In this document: positions 8,279-17,625 of the stretch, piece by piece
How the letters are laid out: every line of letters begins with the position of its first letter
Position numbering within the stretch: the first letter of the stretch is position 1
Assembly (NCBI RefSeq): GCF_001940235.1
Contig: NZ_MJIE01000001.1
Coordinates: 1,798,001 to 1,862,000, forward strand
Direction: 5' to 3'
DNA from: Hornefia porci
Lineage (GTDB): Bacteria > Bacillota > Clostridia > Peptostreptococcales > Anaerovoracaceae
Length of the DNA: 64,000 nucleotides
Program-made: the position numbers and the translations under genes
Notes under the pieces: model-generated
The model's database searches: none
What the model saw: only the letters and a program-made list of their open reading frames with translations
Told to the model about the DNA's origin: nothing

Positions 8279-9676
8279 ATGGACGCAATGTGCTATAAAA
8301 AAATAATCGAGGAGCTGATCAGCCTGATCGACGAGGGCGTTTACATCGTGGACAGCGACGGCGTCGGTCTCTTCTATAATGAAGAGATGGCGGAAAATGA
8401 GAAGATTAACGTTACTGATGTTATCGGAAGGGATTTTCACACGGCATTCCCGGGAATCAAGCTCAATGAAAGCACCATGTACCAGGCCCTGCACAAAGGA
8501 ATCGCCACGAGGAACAAGCAGCAGACCTATACTAACCTGTACGGGAAAGAGGTCACAACCGTCAACAGCACCGTACCGGTAGAGCTGGACGGCCAGCGTA
8601 TCGCCGCGATTGAGGTGGCCCGTGACATCACCAATATCCGTTCCCTGAGCGACACCATTCTGCAGCTGCGGGAGGACAGAAATCCCCCGGAAAAGGCGGC
8701 CAAGGCCAGCATCAAACGCTACAACTTCAACGATTTGGTCGGAGAGAATCTGCGGTTCCGCAGGGTTGTGAACAGGGCGAAGCGGGCGGCCGGAAACAAC
8801 GCCTCAGTGTTTATCTACGGCGAGACAGGAACAGGCAAGGAGCTCTTCGCACAAAGCATTCATTACGAGAGCCGCCGGAAGGACAAGCCCTTTCTGGCTC
8901 AGAACTGCGCGGCTCTGCCGGAATCCCTGCTGGAAGGAATTCTGTTCGGGACGGCCAGAGGCGGATTCACCGGAGCCGTTGATCGTGCGGGACTGTTTGA
9001 ACAGGCCAACGGCGGAACGCTCCTGCTGGATGAGCTCAGTGCGATGCCCTATGATCTGCAGAGCAAGCTTCTGCGCGTGCTTCAGGAGGATTACATCCGC
9101 CGTGTCGGGGGGACAAAGGATATTCCCATCGACGTCCGCATCATCGCGACCGTCAATGAAGCGCCGGAAAAGCTGATTGCGGAGGGCCTTCTGCGGAAGG
9201 ACCTCTATTACAGACTGAATGTTGTGGGAATTTCCATCCCTCCGCTGCGGGAGCGTAAGGATGACATTCCGATTCTGGTGGATTCCTTTCTGGAGAAATA
9301 TAACAAAAAATATGACAAGCAGATCTGGATGGTGTCGGAGAACGCTCTCCAGAGACTCTGCGCCTACAACTACCCGGGAAATGTACGGGAGCTGGAGAAC
9401 ATCATCATCCAGTCTGTGGCCATGGCGGAGACGGAACACGTTCTGACGGAGCGTCTGCTGCAGATGCCGATTCACGTCGATGAGATCGGCCGGAGCGCGG
9501 AGAAGTGGGACGGACGCGCGCCCCTGAACGAATATATGGCAGAAATGGAGAAGATGATTATTCAGGGCGCGCTGATCGACGCCGACGGAAATGTGACGAA
9601 GGCCGCCGCGATGCTGCAGATCAAACGGCAGACACTCCAGCATAAACTGAAAAAGTACGGGCTGAGCACACAGTAG
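8279..9676 (+). CDS. Sigma-54-dependent transcriptional activator (PAS-AAA+-Fis)
   Basis: A 465-residue enhancer-binding protein that probably switches on the ornithine oxidation operon just downstream. Residues 1-120 form a PAS-like sensor domain (EEGVYIVDSDG-type start), residues about 150-385 the AAA+ ATPase with Walker A GETGTGKE, and the C-terminus (NVTKAAAMLQIKRQTLQHKLKKYG) is a Fis-type helix-turn-helix. The sigma-54 contact loop reads GGFTGA instead of the canonical GAFTGA. GGAGG precedes ATG 8279 at the right distance. A PAS sensor suggests the inducer is a small molecule such as ornithine or a product, but this cannot be read directly. Confidence 0.92.
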   Translation: MDAMCYKKIIEELISLIDEGVYIVDSDGVGLFYNEEMAENEKINVTDVIGRDFHTAFPGIKLNESTMYQALHKGIATRNKQQTYTNLYGKEVTTVNSTVPVELDGQRIAAIEVARDITNIRSLSDTILQLREDRNPPEKAAKASIKRYNFNDLVGENLRFRRVVNRAKRAAGNNASVFIYGETGTGKELFAQSIHYESRRKDKPFLAQNCAALPESLLEGILFGTARGGFTGAVDRAGLFEQANGGTLLLDELSAMPYDLQSKLLRVLQEDYIRRVGGTKDIPIDVRIIATVNEAPEKLIAEGLLRKDLYYRLNVVGISIPPLRERKDDIPILVDSFLEKYNKKYDKQIWMVSENALQRLCAYNYPGNVRELENIIIQSVAMAETEHVLTERLLQMPIHVDEIGRSAEKWDGRAPLNEYMAEMEKMIIQGALIDADGNVTKAAAMLQIKRQTLQHKLKKYGLSTQ

Positions 9677-9712
9677 CAAAAATATTTGCGTTGTTTGCGC
9701 AAATATTTTTGC
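9676..9712. promoter_or_regulatory. Upstream activating site: 15-bp inverted repeat
   Basis: GCAAAAATATTTGCG (9676-9690) and its exact reverse complement (9698-9712) are separated by seven bases, and each arm contains the GCAAA-N4-TTTGC motif also found at 8218. The pair ends about 155 bases upstream of the sigma-54 promoter, a normal enhancer distance. It starts on the last base of the activator stop codon and could also act as its terminator. Confidence 0.7.
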
Positions 9713-9867
9713 ACAGAGCCGAAAAAAGATGACAAAAAATTACAGTATTTTTCTGATAATTCATAATTTCGAAAGATATATTGTGGTTTTAAGGGGTTTT
9801 TCCCTGTAAAATCACATTTTTTTGCATAAAATTCTTGAAGACTGTATTGTGTATACAAGATTTTCGT

Positions 9868-9882
9868 TGGCATAAGGCTTGC
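9868..9882 (+). promoter_or_regulatory. Sigma-54 promoter of the ornithine operon
   Basis: TGGCATAAGGCTTGC has the invariant GG (9869-9870) and GC (9881-9882) separated by ten bases, matching the minus-24/minus-12 element. The expected transcript starts near 9893, leaving a leader of about 90 bases before ord. The gap 9713-9867 is A+T-rich and shows no gene. Confidence 0.8.
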
Positions 9883-9982
9883 TTTGTACTATAGGCACGG
9901 GATTATTTCCCTATGGAGTGCCGGAAGGCAGGCCATTTCGGATAAGGTTAACTATTTGTTATGAAGAAAAGGAGAAAAGCAA

Positions 9983-11044
9983 ATGAAAAATGTACAGGTA
10001 ATCCTTTGGGGATTAGGCGCTATGGGCGGCGGAATCGGAAAAATGCTGGCAAAGAAAAAGGGCGTTGATATCGTTGGCGGAATCGACATCGGCGACAAGA
10101 TCGGCAAAAATCTTTATGACGTCGTTCCCGGCATCGAGCAGGGCGACAGACCGGACGTTATCGTAGGAACTCCGGAAGACGTCATCAAGCCGGGCGCCGC
10201 AGACATCGTTGTCGTTTGCACAAACTCGTTCACAAAGGATGTTTATGAGAAGCTCGTTTTCGTTATGGAGCGCGGCATCAACGTGATCACCTCCGCAGAA
10301 GAAATGGCATATCCGCAGGCACAGGAGCCTGAACTGGCGAAGAAGCTGGATGAATGCGCCAAGAAGAACGGCGTAACCGTACTGGGAACAGGAATCAACC
10401 CGGGTCTCATCATGGACCTGCTGGTCATCCTCTGGACCGCGGCCTGCGAGGACGTGAACCACATCACCTCCAGAAGAGTCAACTCTCTGTCTCCGTTCGG
10501 ACCTGCCGTTATGGAAGAGCAGGGTATCGGCATCTCTGTTGAGGACTTCAACAAGAGAAAAGCAGAAGGAACCATGGCCGGCCACGTCGGATTCGCGGAG
10601 TCCGTCGGCATGATGTGTGAAGCTCTGGGCTGGAAGCTGGATGAGTTCGGACAGGACATGGAGCCGATCGTTACAGATGTAGACAGAAAGTCTCCGTATG
10701 GATTCGCTCCTGCGGGCAGCGTTGCAGGCGTTGCCATGAAGGGCTGGGGAATCATCGACGGCGAGAGAAAGATCGATATGGATCACCCGCAGCAGATCGA
10801 GCCTGAGCAGGTCGGCGTACACACCGGCGACTATGTCATCCTGGACTCTGTACCGCCGGTCAACATGGCGAACAATCCGGAGATCGAGGGCGGCATCGGA
10901 ACCATGGCGATGATCATGAACTGCATCCCGCACGTAATCAACGCGAACCCGGGTCTGAAGACCATGATCGACATCCCGGTTCCGCACGCAATTATGGGCG
11001 ACTTCAGAGACCAGATCGACGAAGAGAAAAAACTGGTTAAATAA
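9983..11044 (+). CDS. ord: 2,4-diaminopentanoate dehydrogenase
   Basis: A 353-residue NAD(P)-dependent dehydrogenase that oxidatively deaminates (2R,4S)-2,4-diaminopentanoate to 2-amino-4-oxopentanoate, the third step of oxidative ornithine degradation. The N-terminal Rossmann motif WGLGAMGGGIG (residues 9-19) and a DapB-like overall layout are visible, and length matches the family. AAAGGAGAAAA precedes the ATG. It is the first gene after the sigma-54 promoter and is followed by ortA, ortB, oraS and oraE, the known order in Stickland fermenters, which makes the assignment firm. Confidence 0.95.
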   Translation: MKNVQVILWGLGAMGGGIGKMLAKKKGVDIVGGIDIGDKIGKNLYDVVPGIEQGDRPDVIVGTPEDVIKPGAADIVVVCTNSFTKDVYEKLVFVMERGINVITSAEEMAYPQAQEPELAKKLDECAKKNGVTVLGTGINPGLIMDLLVILWTAACEDVNHITSRRVNSLSPFGPAVMEEQGIGISVEDFNKRKAEGTMAGHVGFAESVGMMCEALGWKLDEFGQDMEPIVTDVDRKSPYGFAPAGSVAGVAMKGWGIIDGERKIDMDHPQQIEPEQVGVHTGDYVILDSVPPVNMANNPEIEGGIGTMAMIMNCIPHVINANPGLKTMIDIPVPHAIMGDFRDQIDEEKKLVK

Positions 11045-11101
11045 GAACCGCGGCGTCCCTGATCCGGCAGCGGCCGGAAAGAGCGGATACAGAGCCGATC
11101 C

Positions 11102-11188
11102 CATCGCCGGAAGACCCCGGCGATGGACGAACGGACGCGGATAAAACCAAAAAATACCTGAGCGGAACGGGAAGCCGTTTCCGCTCAG
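11102..11188 (+). other. Two strong hairpins between ord and ortA
   Basis: CATCGCCGG/CCGGCGATG pairs perfectly at 11102-11125, and CTGAGCGGAA pairs with TTCCGCTCAG at 11158-11188. Neither is followed by a T-run. They may stabilise or process the mRNA so that ord is expressed separately from the thiolase genes. Confidence 0.5.
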
Positions 11189-11216
11189 TCATTCATGAAA
11201 AAAGGAGAACCAAGCA

Positions 11217-11516
11217 ATGGCAAAAAAAGGAGACTGGGTACGTATTCACAGTATCGTTCTCAAGGCCGAGGAGAGAACCGGAAAGATCCCGGAGGATACG
11301 CAGAAATGCGATCTGGAAATGTGGACAAAGGGGAGCCTCCTGGCTGACGCGGAGATCGGTGATACAGTAGAAGTAGAAACGGCTGTGGGCCGTATTGAGA
11401 AGGGCACGCTGATCGAGGTAGGTCCCTACTACACTCACAGCTATGGCAAATTTGTTCCCGAGATCATCGAGATCGACAAGCAGCTGCGTAAAATCACGAA
11501 AGGAGGGGACAAATAA
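11217..11516 (+). CDS. ortA: 2-amino-4-oxopentanoate thiolase, subunit OrtA
   Basis: A 99-residue subunit of the thiolase that cleaves 2-amino-4-oxopentanoate with CoA into acetyl-CoA and D-alanine. The sequence (KGDWVRIHSIVLKAEERTGKIPEDTQ) and size match OrtA. The stop overlaps the ortB start by one base, so the subunits are coupled. The ribosome binding site AAAGGAGAACC is close to ideal. Confidence 0.93.
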   Translation: MAKKGDWVRIHSIVLKAEERTGKIPEDTQKCDLEMWTKGSLLADAEIGDTVEVETAVGRIEKGTLIEVGPYYTHSYGKFVPEIIEIDKQLRKITKGGDK

Positions 11517-12922
11517 TGGCACTGGCGAAAGATTATGATTCCGTAATGGGAAGATCCAATGAAATTCAGAAGAAAGCGCTGGGTCTTGACTATGAGAAAT
11601 ATGAATCCGGTTCCATCGCCTTCGATTATGAAGCCCTGATGAAGGACACCGGATATACGCTGGACGAGATCACCAAGATTCAGTCCAGAACCGCAGTCGG
11701 AAACACGCCGCTCATCGAGCTGAGAAACATCAGCAAGCTGGCGAGAAAATATGCGAAGCCGGGTTACGGCGCAAGAATTTTTGCAAAGGATGAGGCCGCT
11801 AACGCTTCCGGAAGCTTCAAGGCCAGAAGAGCCGCCTGTGCGGTGGCGCACGCCAAGAAGCTGGGCTACAAGGGCGTTATCGCCGCAACCTCCGGAAACT
11901 ACGGCGCGGCAGTCGCGTCCCAGGCGGCGATGCAGGGACTGGACTGCATTATCGTTCAGGAATGCTATGACTCCAACGGAGTCGGACAGCCGGAAATCGT
12001 GGAGAAGGCGAGAAAATGTGAAGCCTACGGAGCAGAGGTTATTCAGCTGACCGTAGGACCGGAGCTGTTCTACACCTTCCTGTCCGTTCTGGAGGACACC
12101 GGATATTTCAACGCGTCTTTGTACTCCCCCTTCGGCATCGCCGGAATTGAGACACTGGGTTATGAGATCGCGATGCAGTGCCGTGAGAGAGTCGGCAAGG
12201 ATCCGGACATGGTGGTCTGCACCAACGCGGGCGGCGGAATGATGACCGGTACAGCGAGAGGTCTGCTGAAGGCAGGCGCTGTTGATACCAAAATGGTCGC
12301 GGCGTCCATCGACCTGACCGGACTGTCCATGGCCTCCGACAAGCAGTTCAACCTGAAGTCCTGCACCACCGGACATACCGGATTCGGCGTTCCTTACGCG
12401 ACTGACCCGGATCACTCCGATGTTCCGAGGAGTGCGGCGAGACCGCTGCGTTACATGGATCGCTATGTAACAGTCAAGCAGGGCGAAGTTATGTATATGA
12501 CAGAAGCGCTGGCTCAGCTGGAGGGCATCGAAAGAGGTCCTGCAGGCAACACTGCGCTGGCCGCGGCGTTCTCCCTGGCGCAGGAGCTGCCGGAAGACGC
12601 GGTTCTGGTCATCAGCGAGACAGAGTATACCGGAGCCGGAAAACACATCCAGCCGCAGCTGTCTTTCGCGAGAGACAATGGCATTGAAATCAAATTCGGA
12701 AATCCGACTGAGGAAGACAAGCCGGGCGTGAATGTCGTTCTGCCGGCAGATCCCGGTCTGATCCAGTGCCACGATGCGGATCTGCACCACTTCAGACAGT
12801 CCCTGATCAGAAAGGCTGTCAAGAAGGCGGGCGGCGTAACGCCGACAGACGAGGATCTTCAGTTCCTCGCAGAGGAGACCAAGACCGATGTTGCGTTCGT
12901 AAAGGAGACGCTGGGACTCTAA
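11516..12922 (+). CDS. ortB: 2-amino-4-oxopentanoate thiolase, PLP subunit OrtB
   Basis: A 468-residue fold-type II PLP protein related to threonine synthase. The PLP lysine is in NASGSFKARR (Lys102), and a glycine-rich phosphate-binding loop NAGGGMMTG lies near residue 240. With OrtA it performs the thiolytic cleavage that yields acetyl-CoA and D-alanine. Its length and context between ortA and oraS agree with known ornithine operons. AAAGGAGGGG precedes the start. Confidence 0.95.
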   Translation: MALAKDYDSVMGRSNEIQKKALGLDYEKYESGSIAFDYEALMKDTGYTLDEITKIQSRTAVGNTPLIELRNISKLARKYAKPGYGARIFAKDEAANASGSFKARRAACAVAHAKKLGYKGVIAATSGNYGAAVASQAAMQGLDCIIVQECYDSNGVGQPEIVEKARKCEAYGAEVIQLTVGPELFYTFLSVLEDTGYFNASLYSPFGIAGIETLGYEIAMQCRERVGKDPDMVVCTNAGGGMMTGTARGLLKAGAVDTKMVAASIDLTGLSMASDKQFNLKSCTTGHTGFGVPYATDPDHSDVPRSAARPLRYMDRYVTVKQGEVMYMTEALAQLEGIERGPAGNTALAAAFSLAQELPEDAVLVISETEYTGAGKHIQPQLSFARDNGIEIKFGNPTEEDKPGVNVVLPADPGLIQCHDADLHHFRQSLIRKAVKKAGGVTPTDEDLQFLAEETKTDVAFVKETLGL

Positions 12923-13045
12923 TGGATATAAGGTCTGTTTCCGCCGGAAACGGCGGAGGCAGGCGTATATTGGAAGACCGACACTCATAACTGGGCGCCC
13001 GTTTCACCGACAGAGGGCGGGACCCAGGGAAAGGTAGAAAAGAGA

Positions 13046-13417
13046 ATGATAAGAGAAGACGATTTTGAAAAAAGAAGAGTTGAAAAAGGTATCGCCGATC
13101 TTACAGACGAGCAGTTGTACGACAAGTTCTGGGAACTGTGCACGCAGGTTGTGGATCCGCTCATCGAGCTGGGCAGAAAGAACACGACTCCTTCCGTAGA
13201 GAGAGCCGTTCTTCTGCGTATGGGAGTATCCTCCCTTGACACACAGAAAATCGTAGAGGGCGCTATGGACAGAGGCCTTATGGGTCACGGCACCGGCCAC
13301 ATCGTCTACAGAATTTCCAAGGACAAGGGAATTTCTATCCGCGAAGCTTCACAGGCATTGGCTCAGGGTGAATACTGGGATGATGCAGTAGCTATTTTCG
13401 GCAAGGAGGAGAAGTAA
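13046..13417 (+). CDS. oraS: D-ornithine 4,5-aminomutase S subunit
   Basis: A 123-residue small subunit of the adenosylcobalamin- and PLP-dependent aminomutase that turns D-ornithine into 2,4-diaminopentanoate. It matches OraS in size and lies directly before oraE with two bases between the stop and the next start. The 123-base gap before it contains a small hairpin (TCCGCC/GGCGGA at about 12940) but no gene. The Shine-Dalgarno is weak (GAAAAGAGA). Confidence 0.93.
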   Translation: MIREDDFEKRRVEKGIADLTDEQLYDKFWELCTQVVDPLIELGRKNTTPSVERAVLLRMGVSSLDTQKIVEGAMDRGLMGHGTGHIVYRISKDKGISIREASQALAQGEYWDDAVAIFGKEEK

Positions 13418-13418
13418 G

Positions 13419-15671
13419 ATGGCAGATATGGTACTGAATAAGAATGAGAAACTGGACGTAAGAGAAATCCTGAAGGATCTCGAAAACTACGCCCCGAGAA
13501 GACACGGCTGGCACTGGAGAGAGCCGGCTCCGAATCTTGAGATGGGACCCTTCACGTTCCACGACATGTCCAAGCCGCTGAAGCAGGGCATCGGCCTTCC
13601 GCCGGCGAAGTTCTTCGGCGACATCGATCCGCAGCCGCAGCCGGTCATCACCACAGAGATCGCTTCCGGAAGATTCGAGGACGATATCAGAAGAATGAGA
13701 ATGGCGGCGTGGCACGGCGCTGACCATATCATGGTTATCCGCCACATGGGCCAGTCCCATATCGACGGCCTGATGGAAGGTACGCCTCAGGGAATCGGCG
13801 GCGTTCCGATCACCAGAAAACAGGTCAGATGCCAGAGAAAGGCTCTGGATCTCATCGAGGATGAGGTCGGCCGTCCGCTGAACTACCACTCCTACGTATC
13901 CGGAGTAGCCGGACCGGACGTTGCGGTCATGTTCGCGGAGGAGGGCATCAACGGAGCTCACCAGGATCCGCAGTACAACGTTCTGTACAGAGACATCAAC
14001 TGCGTAAGATCCTTTGTTGACGCCTGCGAATCCAAGAAGGTTCTGGCATGGGCAGAGATCCTGCAGATCGACGGCGCACACAACGCGAACGCTACCGCCA
14101 GAGAAGCATGGAAGGTTATGCCGGAGCTGATCGTGCAGCACGCCATCAACTCCCTGTTCTCGGAGAAGGTCGGAATCAAGCCGGAGAACATCTCCCTGTC
14201 CACCGTACCTCCTGATGCGGCTCCTGCCCCGGCGATGTACCTCGACCTGCCTTACGCGGTCGCGCTGAGAGACATCTGCGGCAGATACAAAATGAGAGCT
14301 CAGCAGACCACCAAATACGTCTGCTCCTCCGTCAGAGAAGCGACGGTAACACACGTGATGAACATGGTCATCTCCAAGCTGACCAGCGCGGACATTCAGT
14401 CCACCATCACACCGGACGAAGGAAGAAACGTTCCCTGGCACATCTACAACATGGAAGCCATCGACAACGCCAAGCAGGCCTTCGTATACATGGACGGCTT
14501 CAACGAGCTGGTTGAGCTGAAGAAGGACGGACCGCTCCGTGAGATGGCGAGAGAAATCAAGGAAAGAGCGACACTGTTCATGGAGGAGATCGTCGAGGTC
14601 GGCGGTTACTTCAACGCAGTTGAGCAGGGATTCTTCGTGGATTCCGCGAAATACCCCGCCAGAAACGGCGACGGAATCGCCAGAAAGATCAAGGGCGGCG
14701 TAGGCTACGGATTCATCTTCCCGAGAGAGGATGACTACATGGCTCCTGTTACGGCGCACTTCGGATACAACAACGTGGAGCAGTACGGCGGCGACCCGGA
14801 GAACCCGAGCGCTCTGATCGGCGGCTGCACGTTCGAGGACAGAAGCAAGATCGTCTACATCGACGAGCTGGATGAAGTCGACAACGTCAACGTAAGACTT
14901 GAGAAGGTCAAGAAATATCTTGACGGTGAGGCAATCAAGCCTGAGATGGAATGGTGCGGAGACGGCGTCGTCATGCTGACCATGATGGTGCCGGCGAACG
15001 TGAGAACCGCAGAGGCCACCGGCCTGCAGATCGCAGAGAAGATGGGTCTGGATTCACCGGAGGTCATCTCCAAGGAAATCATGCACCCGGCCGAGGGTAC
15101 GAGAATCGAGATCAAGGGCAAGCTGACCTTCGATGTCGATCCGAAGTCCCTGGTACTGCCTCCGCCGCCGCATCACCTGCCGGATGAGGTTCTGTACAAG
15201 GAATTCAAGGATCATCACATGAGAGTCGTCTGCGGAACCGTCGGCGACGACGAGCACTCCGTCGGACTCCGTGAGATCATCAACATCAAGCACGGCGGAA
15301 TCGAGAAATGGGGAATCGAGGTTAACTACCTGGGTACCTCAGTACCGGTAGAGAAGCTGGTAGACGCGGCAGTCGAGCTGGATGCCGACGCGATCCTGGC
15401 CTCCACGATCATCTCTCATGACAACATCCACTACAAGAACATGAAGAGGATCAATGAGCTGGCCATCGAGAAGGGCATCCGCGACAAGGTCATCATCGCG
15501 GCAGGCGGAACACAGGTATCCCCGGAGGATGCACGCGCCACCGGAATCGATGAAGGCTTCGGAAGAGACTCCCACGGTATCGACGTAGCGACATACCTCT
15601 GCGAAGAGGCGATGAGACGCCGCGGCGAGCTGCCCCCGGGAGGACACCTGAAGGGCATCGACGAAGACTGA
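13419..15671 (+). CDS. oraE: D-ornithine 4,5-aminomutase E subunit
   Basis: A 750-residue catalytic subunit. The N-terminal part (to about 580) corresponds to the TIM barrel, and the C-terminal Rossmann domain carries the cobalamin motif DEHSVG with Asp611, His613 and Gly616. Lys624 in NIKHGG is at the position of the PLP-binding lysine known from the Clostridium sticklandii enzyme. The protein is therefore expected to bind both B12 and PLP and perform the radical 1,2-amino shift on D-ornithine. A strong terminator follows at 15739. Confidence 0.96.
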   Translation: MADMVLNKNEKLDVREILKDLENYAPRRHGWHWREPAPNLEMGPFTFHDMSKPLKQGIGLPPAKFFGDIDPQPQPVITTEIASGRFEDDIRRMRMAAWHGADHIMVIRHMGQSHIDGLMEGTPQGIGGVPITRKQVRCQRKALDLIEDEVGRPLNYHSYVSGVAGPDVAVMFAEEGINGAHQDPQYNVLYRDINCVRSFVDACESKKVLAWAEILQIDGAHNANATAREAWKVMPELIVQHAINSLFSEKVGIKPENISLSTVPPDAAPAPAMYLDLPYAVALRDICGRYKMRAQQTTKYVCSSVREATVTHVMNMVISKLTSADIQSTITPDEGRNVPWHIYNMEAIDNAKQAFVYMDGFNELVELKKDGPLREMAREIKERATLFMEEIVEVGGYFNAVEQGFFVDSAKYPARNGDGIARKIKGGVGYGFIFPREDDYMAPVTAHFGYNNVEQYGGDPENPSALIGGCTFEDRSKIVYIDELDEVDNVNVRLEKVKKYLDGEAIKPEMEWCGDGVVMLTMMVPANVRTAEATGLQIAEKMGLDSPEVISKEIMHPAEGTRIEIKGKLTFDVDPKSLVLPPPPHHLPDEVLYKEFKDHHMRVVCGTVGDDEHSVGLREIINIKHGGIEKWGIEVNYLGTSVPVEKLVDAAVELDADAILASTIISHDNIHYKNMKRINELAIEKGIRDKVIIAAGGTQVSPEDARATGIDEGFGRDSHGIDVATYLCEEAMRRRGELPPGGHLKGIDED

Positions 15672-15738
15672 TAACTGCGGCGCCGGCGGAAACGACGCGG
15701 CGCGGCGGGCAAGGCTTTGTACGAATACAGCAGAGACA

Positions 15739-15772
15739 CCGGGGCGGGCATGAACCCGTCCCGGATTTTTTT
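15739..15772 (+). terminator. Rho-independent terminator after oraE
   Basis: CCGGGGCGGG and CCCGTCCCGG form a 10-bp stem with one wobble, a six-base loop and a run of seven T. It separates ord-ortAB-oraSE from the reactivase, racemase and butyrate kinase genes, so these need readthrough or another promoter; none is obvious in 15773-15867. Confidence 0.85.
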
Positions 15773-15867
15773 AGAGCAGAGCTTTTACAGAAGCAGGCAA
15801 AGAGCAAGCAAACGGAGGAATCTGCGGGAAACCGGCAGATCATCAGGACATTGGAGGACAGAAGCAA

Positions 15868-17604
15868 ATGAATGTAGACGTATTGGTAGCGGAAATCGGA
15901 TCCACAACGACGGTGGTCAACGCATTCACAGATCTGGATACCGATCATCCGTGTTTCTGGGGACAGGGTCAGGCGCCGACCTCTGTACTCGACGGAGATG
16001 TGAGGGTCGGGCTTCAGGGCGCTGTCGACGACCTTTGTAAGAACAAAGGAATCAGCAGCATTGAATACGGACAGATGCTGGCGACTTCTTCCGCGGCCGG
16101 CGGACTGAAGATGACCGTGCACGGACTGGTTTATGATATGACGGCCAAGGCCGCGAAGGAAGCGGCGCTGGGTGCGGGCGGAATCATTCATTATGTGACC
16201 AGCGGGCGGCTGCGCCGAACCGACCTGAAAAAGATCCGGGAAATTCAGCCGAATCTGATTCTGATCGCGGGCGGCGTGGACTACGGCGAGCGGGATACCG
16301 CGCTGGACAATGCCGAGATGATCCGCGGCATGGGACTGAAGGTTCCGGTCATCTATGCGGGCAACATCGAGAATCAGGAGGAAATTAAACTGATTTTCGA
16401 GGACAGCGAGCAGGAACTGTATATCGTCGAGAATGTGTATCCGAAAATCGACGCACTGAATGTAGAGCCCTGCCGGAAGGTAATTCAGCAGGCCTTTGAG
16501 CAGCATATCACCCATGCACCGGGGATGGAACACGTCCGTGACATGGTCAGCGGTCCCATCATTCCTACGCCGGGCGCGGTGATGGAGTGTACAAAGGTGC
16601 TGTACGACTGCATCGGGGACTTAATTGTGCTGGACGTGGGCGGAGCGACCACGGACCTGCATTCCGTTGCAGTGGAATCGGACAAGGTCGCCAGAATCAT
16701 GACCTCTCCGGAGCCGAAGGCCAAGCGCACGGTGGAAGGCGATCTGGGCGTCTTTGTAAACCGCTACAAAGTAATCGAATCCATCGGTGAGGAGAAACTG
16801 AGAGAGGAATGCGAGAATGAGCTCCATATCGACCTTGATAAGACACTGGAGACATACTACGCGATCCCGAAGAATGAGGATGAAATCAAGCTGGTTGAGA
16901 GGCTGACCCGCGAGGCTGTGTTCCGGGCGACGGAGCGGCACGCCGGACAGCTCCGGTATATCTACGGACCCTCCGGCCGAAGCACTGTGGCAGAGGGCAA
17001 AGATCTGACACAGGTCAAATACATTGTGGGAACCGGAGGTGCGCTGACACGGCTGCCTCACCGGGTGGAAATTATGGAAGAGATTCCGGGAGAGAATATC
17101 ACCGGCATGAGGCTTTTCCCGACTGACCACGCAAAGGTTCTGGTGGACAATGATTACATCATGGCGTCTCTGGGAGTGCTGTCCAAGACCAACCGCGAGG
17201 CGGCGATTAAGCTGCTGGAAAAGAGCCTCGACTTCGAATTCCCGGAGAAGGTTGAGGACGAGATCTATAAGTCCTCAATCAAAGCGATGGAGGATGTTGA
17301 AGCCGAATACGAGGCGAAGAAGAAAAAGGAAGAGGAGTATGCGGAGCACATCCGGGAGATGGAGGAAATGGGCTACGACATGAGCGCATACAAGGAGGAG
17401 GAGCCCATCGGCGGCGCCAACGCCAGAGGCCCGGAAGGGAGTCATCACGATCCTGCCAAGGAAGACATCGAGGCTGGCGGCGGGCTGCAGCCCGGCTGGA
17501 ACCGGGAGAAGCGGGAAGACGCCTCCAAACCCTGGAACAACTGCAACCGCGAGTGCGACATCTGCACCCACACCCACTGCCCAAACAACCAGAGCAGACG
17601 ATGA
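15868..17604 (+). CDS. GlmL/MutL-like ATPase, probable aminomutase reactivating factor
   Basis: A 578-residue protein of the glutamate-mutase MutL family in the ASKHA ATPase superfamily. Phosphate-binding motifs are visible as AEIGSTTTVVNAF at the N-terminus and VLDVGGATTDLHSV near residue 260. Homologues in ornithine operons are thought to eject damaged cobalamin from the B12 mutase, so this protein probably maintains OraSE. The last 100 residues differ from the core: a charged coiled-coil-like stretch (EAKKKKEEEYAEHIREMEEM), a linker, and a cysteine-rich end NCNRECDICTHTHCPNN that could bind metal. Start ATG 15868 has TTGGAGG upstream. Confidence 0.85.
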   Translation: MNVDVLVAEIGSTTTVVNAFTDLDTDHPCFWGQGQAPTSVLDGDVRVGLQGAVDDLCKNKGISSIEYGQMLATSSAAGGLKMTVHGLVYDMTAKAAKEAALGAGGIIHYVTSGRLRRTDLKKIREIQPNLILIAGGVDYGERDTALDNAEMIRGMGLKVPVIYAGNIENQEEIKLIFEDSEQELYIVENVYPKIDALNVEPCRKVIQQAFEQHITHAPGMEHVRDMVSGPIIPTPGAVMECTKVLYDCIGDLIVLDVGGATTDLHSVAVESDKVARIMTSPEPKAKRTVEGDLGVFVNRYKVIESIGEEKLREECENELHIDLDKTLETYYAIPKNEDEIKLVERLTREAVFRATERHAGQLRYIYGPSGRSTVAEGKDLTQVKYIVGTGGALTRLPHRVEIMEEIPGENITGMRLFPTDHAKVLVDNDYIMASLGVLSKTNREAAIKLLEKSLDFEFPEKVEDEIYKSSIKAMEDVEAEYEAKKKKEEEYAEHIREMEEMGYDMSAYKEEEPIGGANARGPEGSHHDPAKEDIEAGGGLQPGWNREKREDASKPWNNCNRECDICTHTHCPNNQSRR

Positions 17605-17625
17605 GAATGAATGGAGAGTGAAACG

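Noticed and set aside
11441..12988. A 515-residue minus-strand frame opposite ortB
   Set aside because: No domain, ribosome binding site or promoter fits; ortB on the plus strand is certain.
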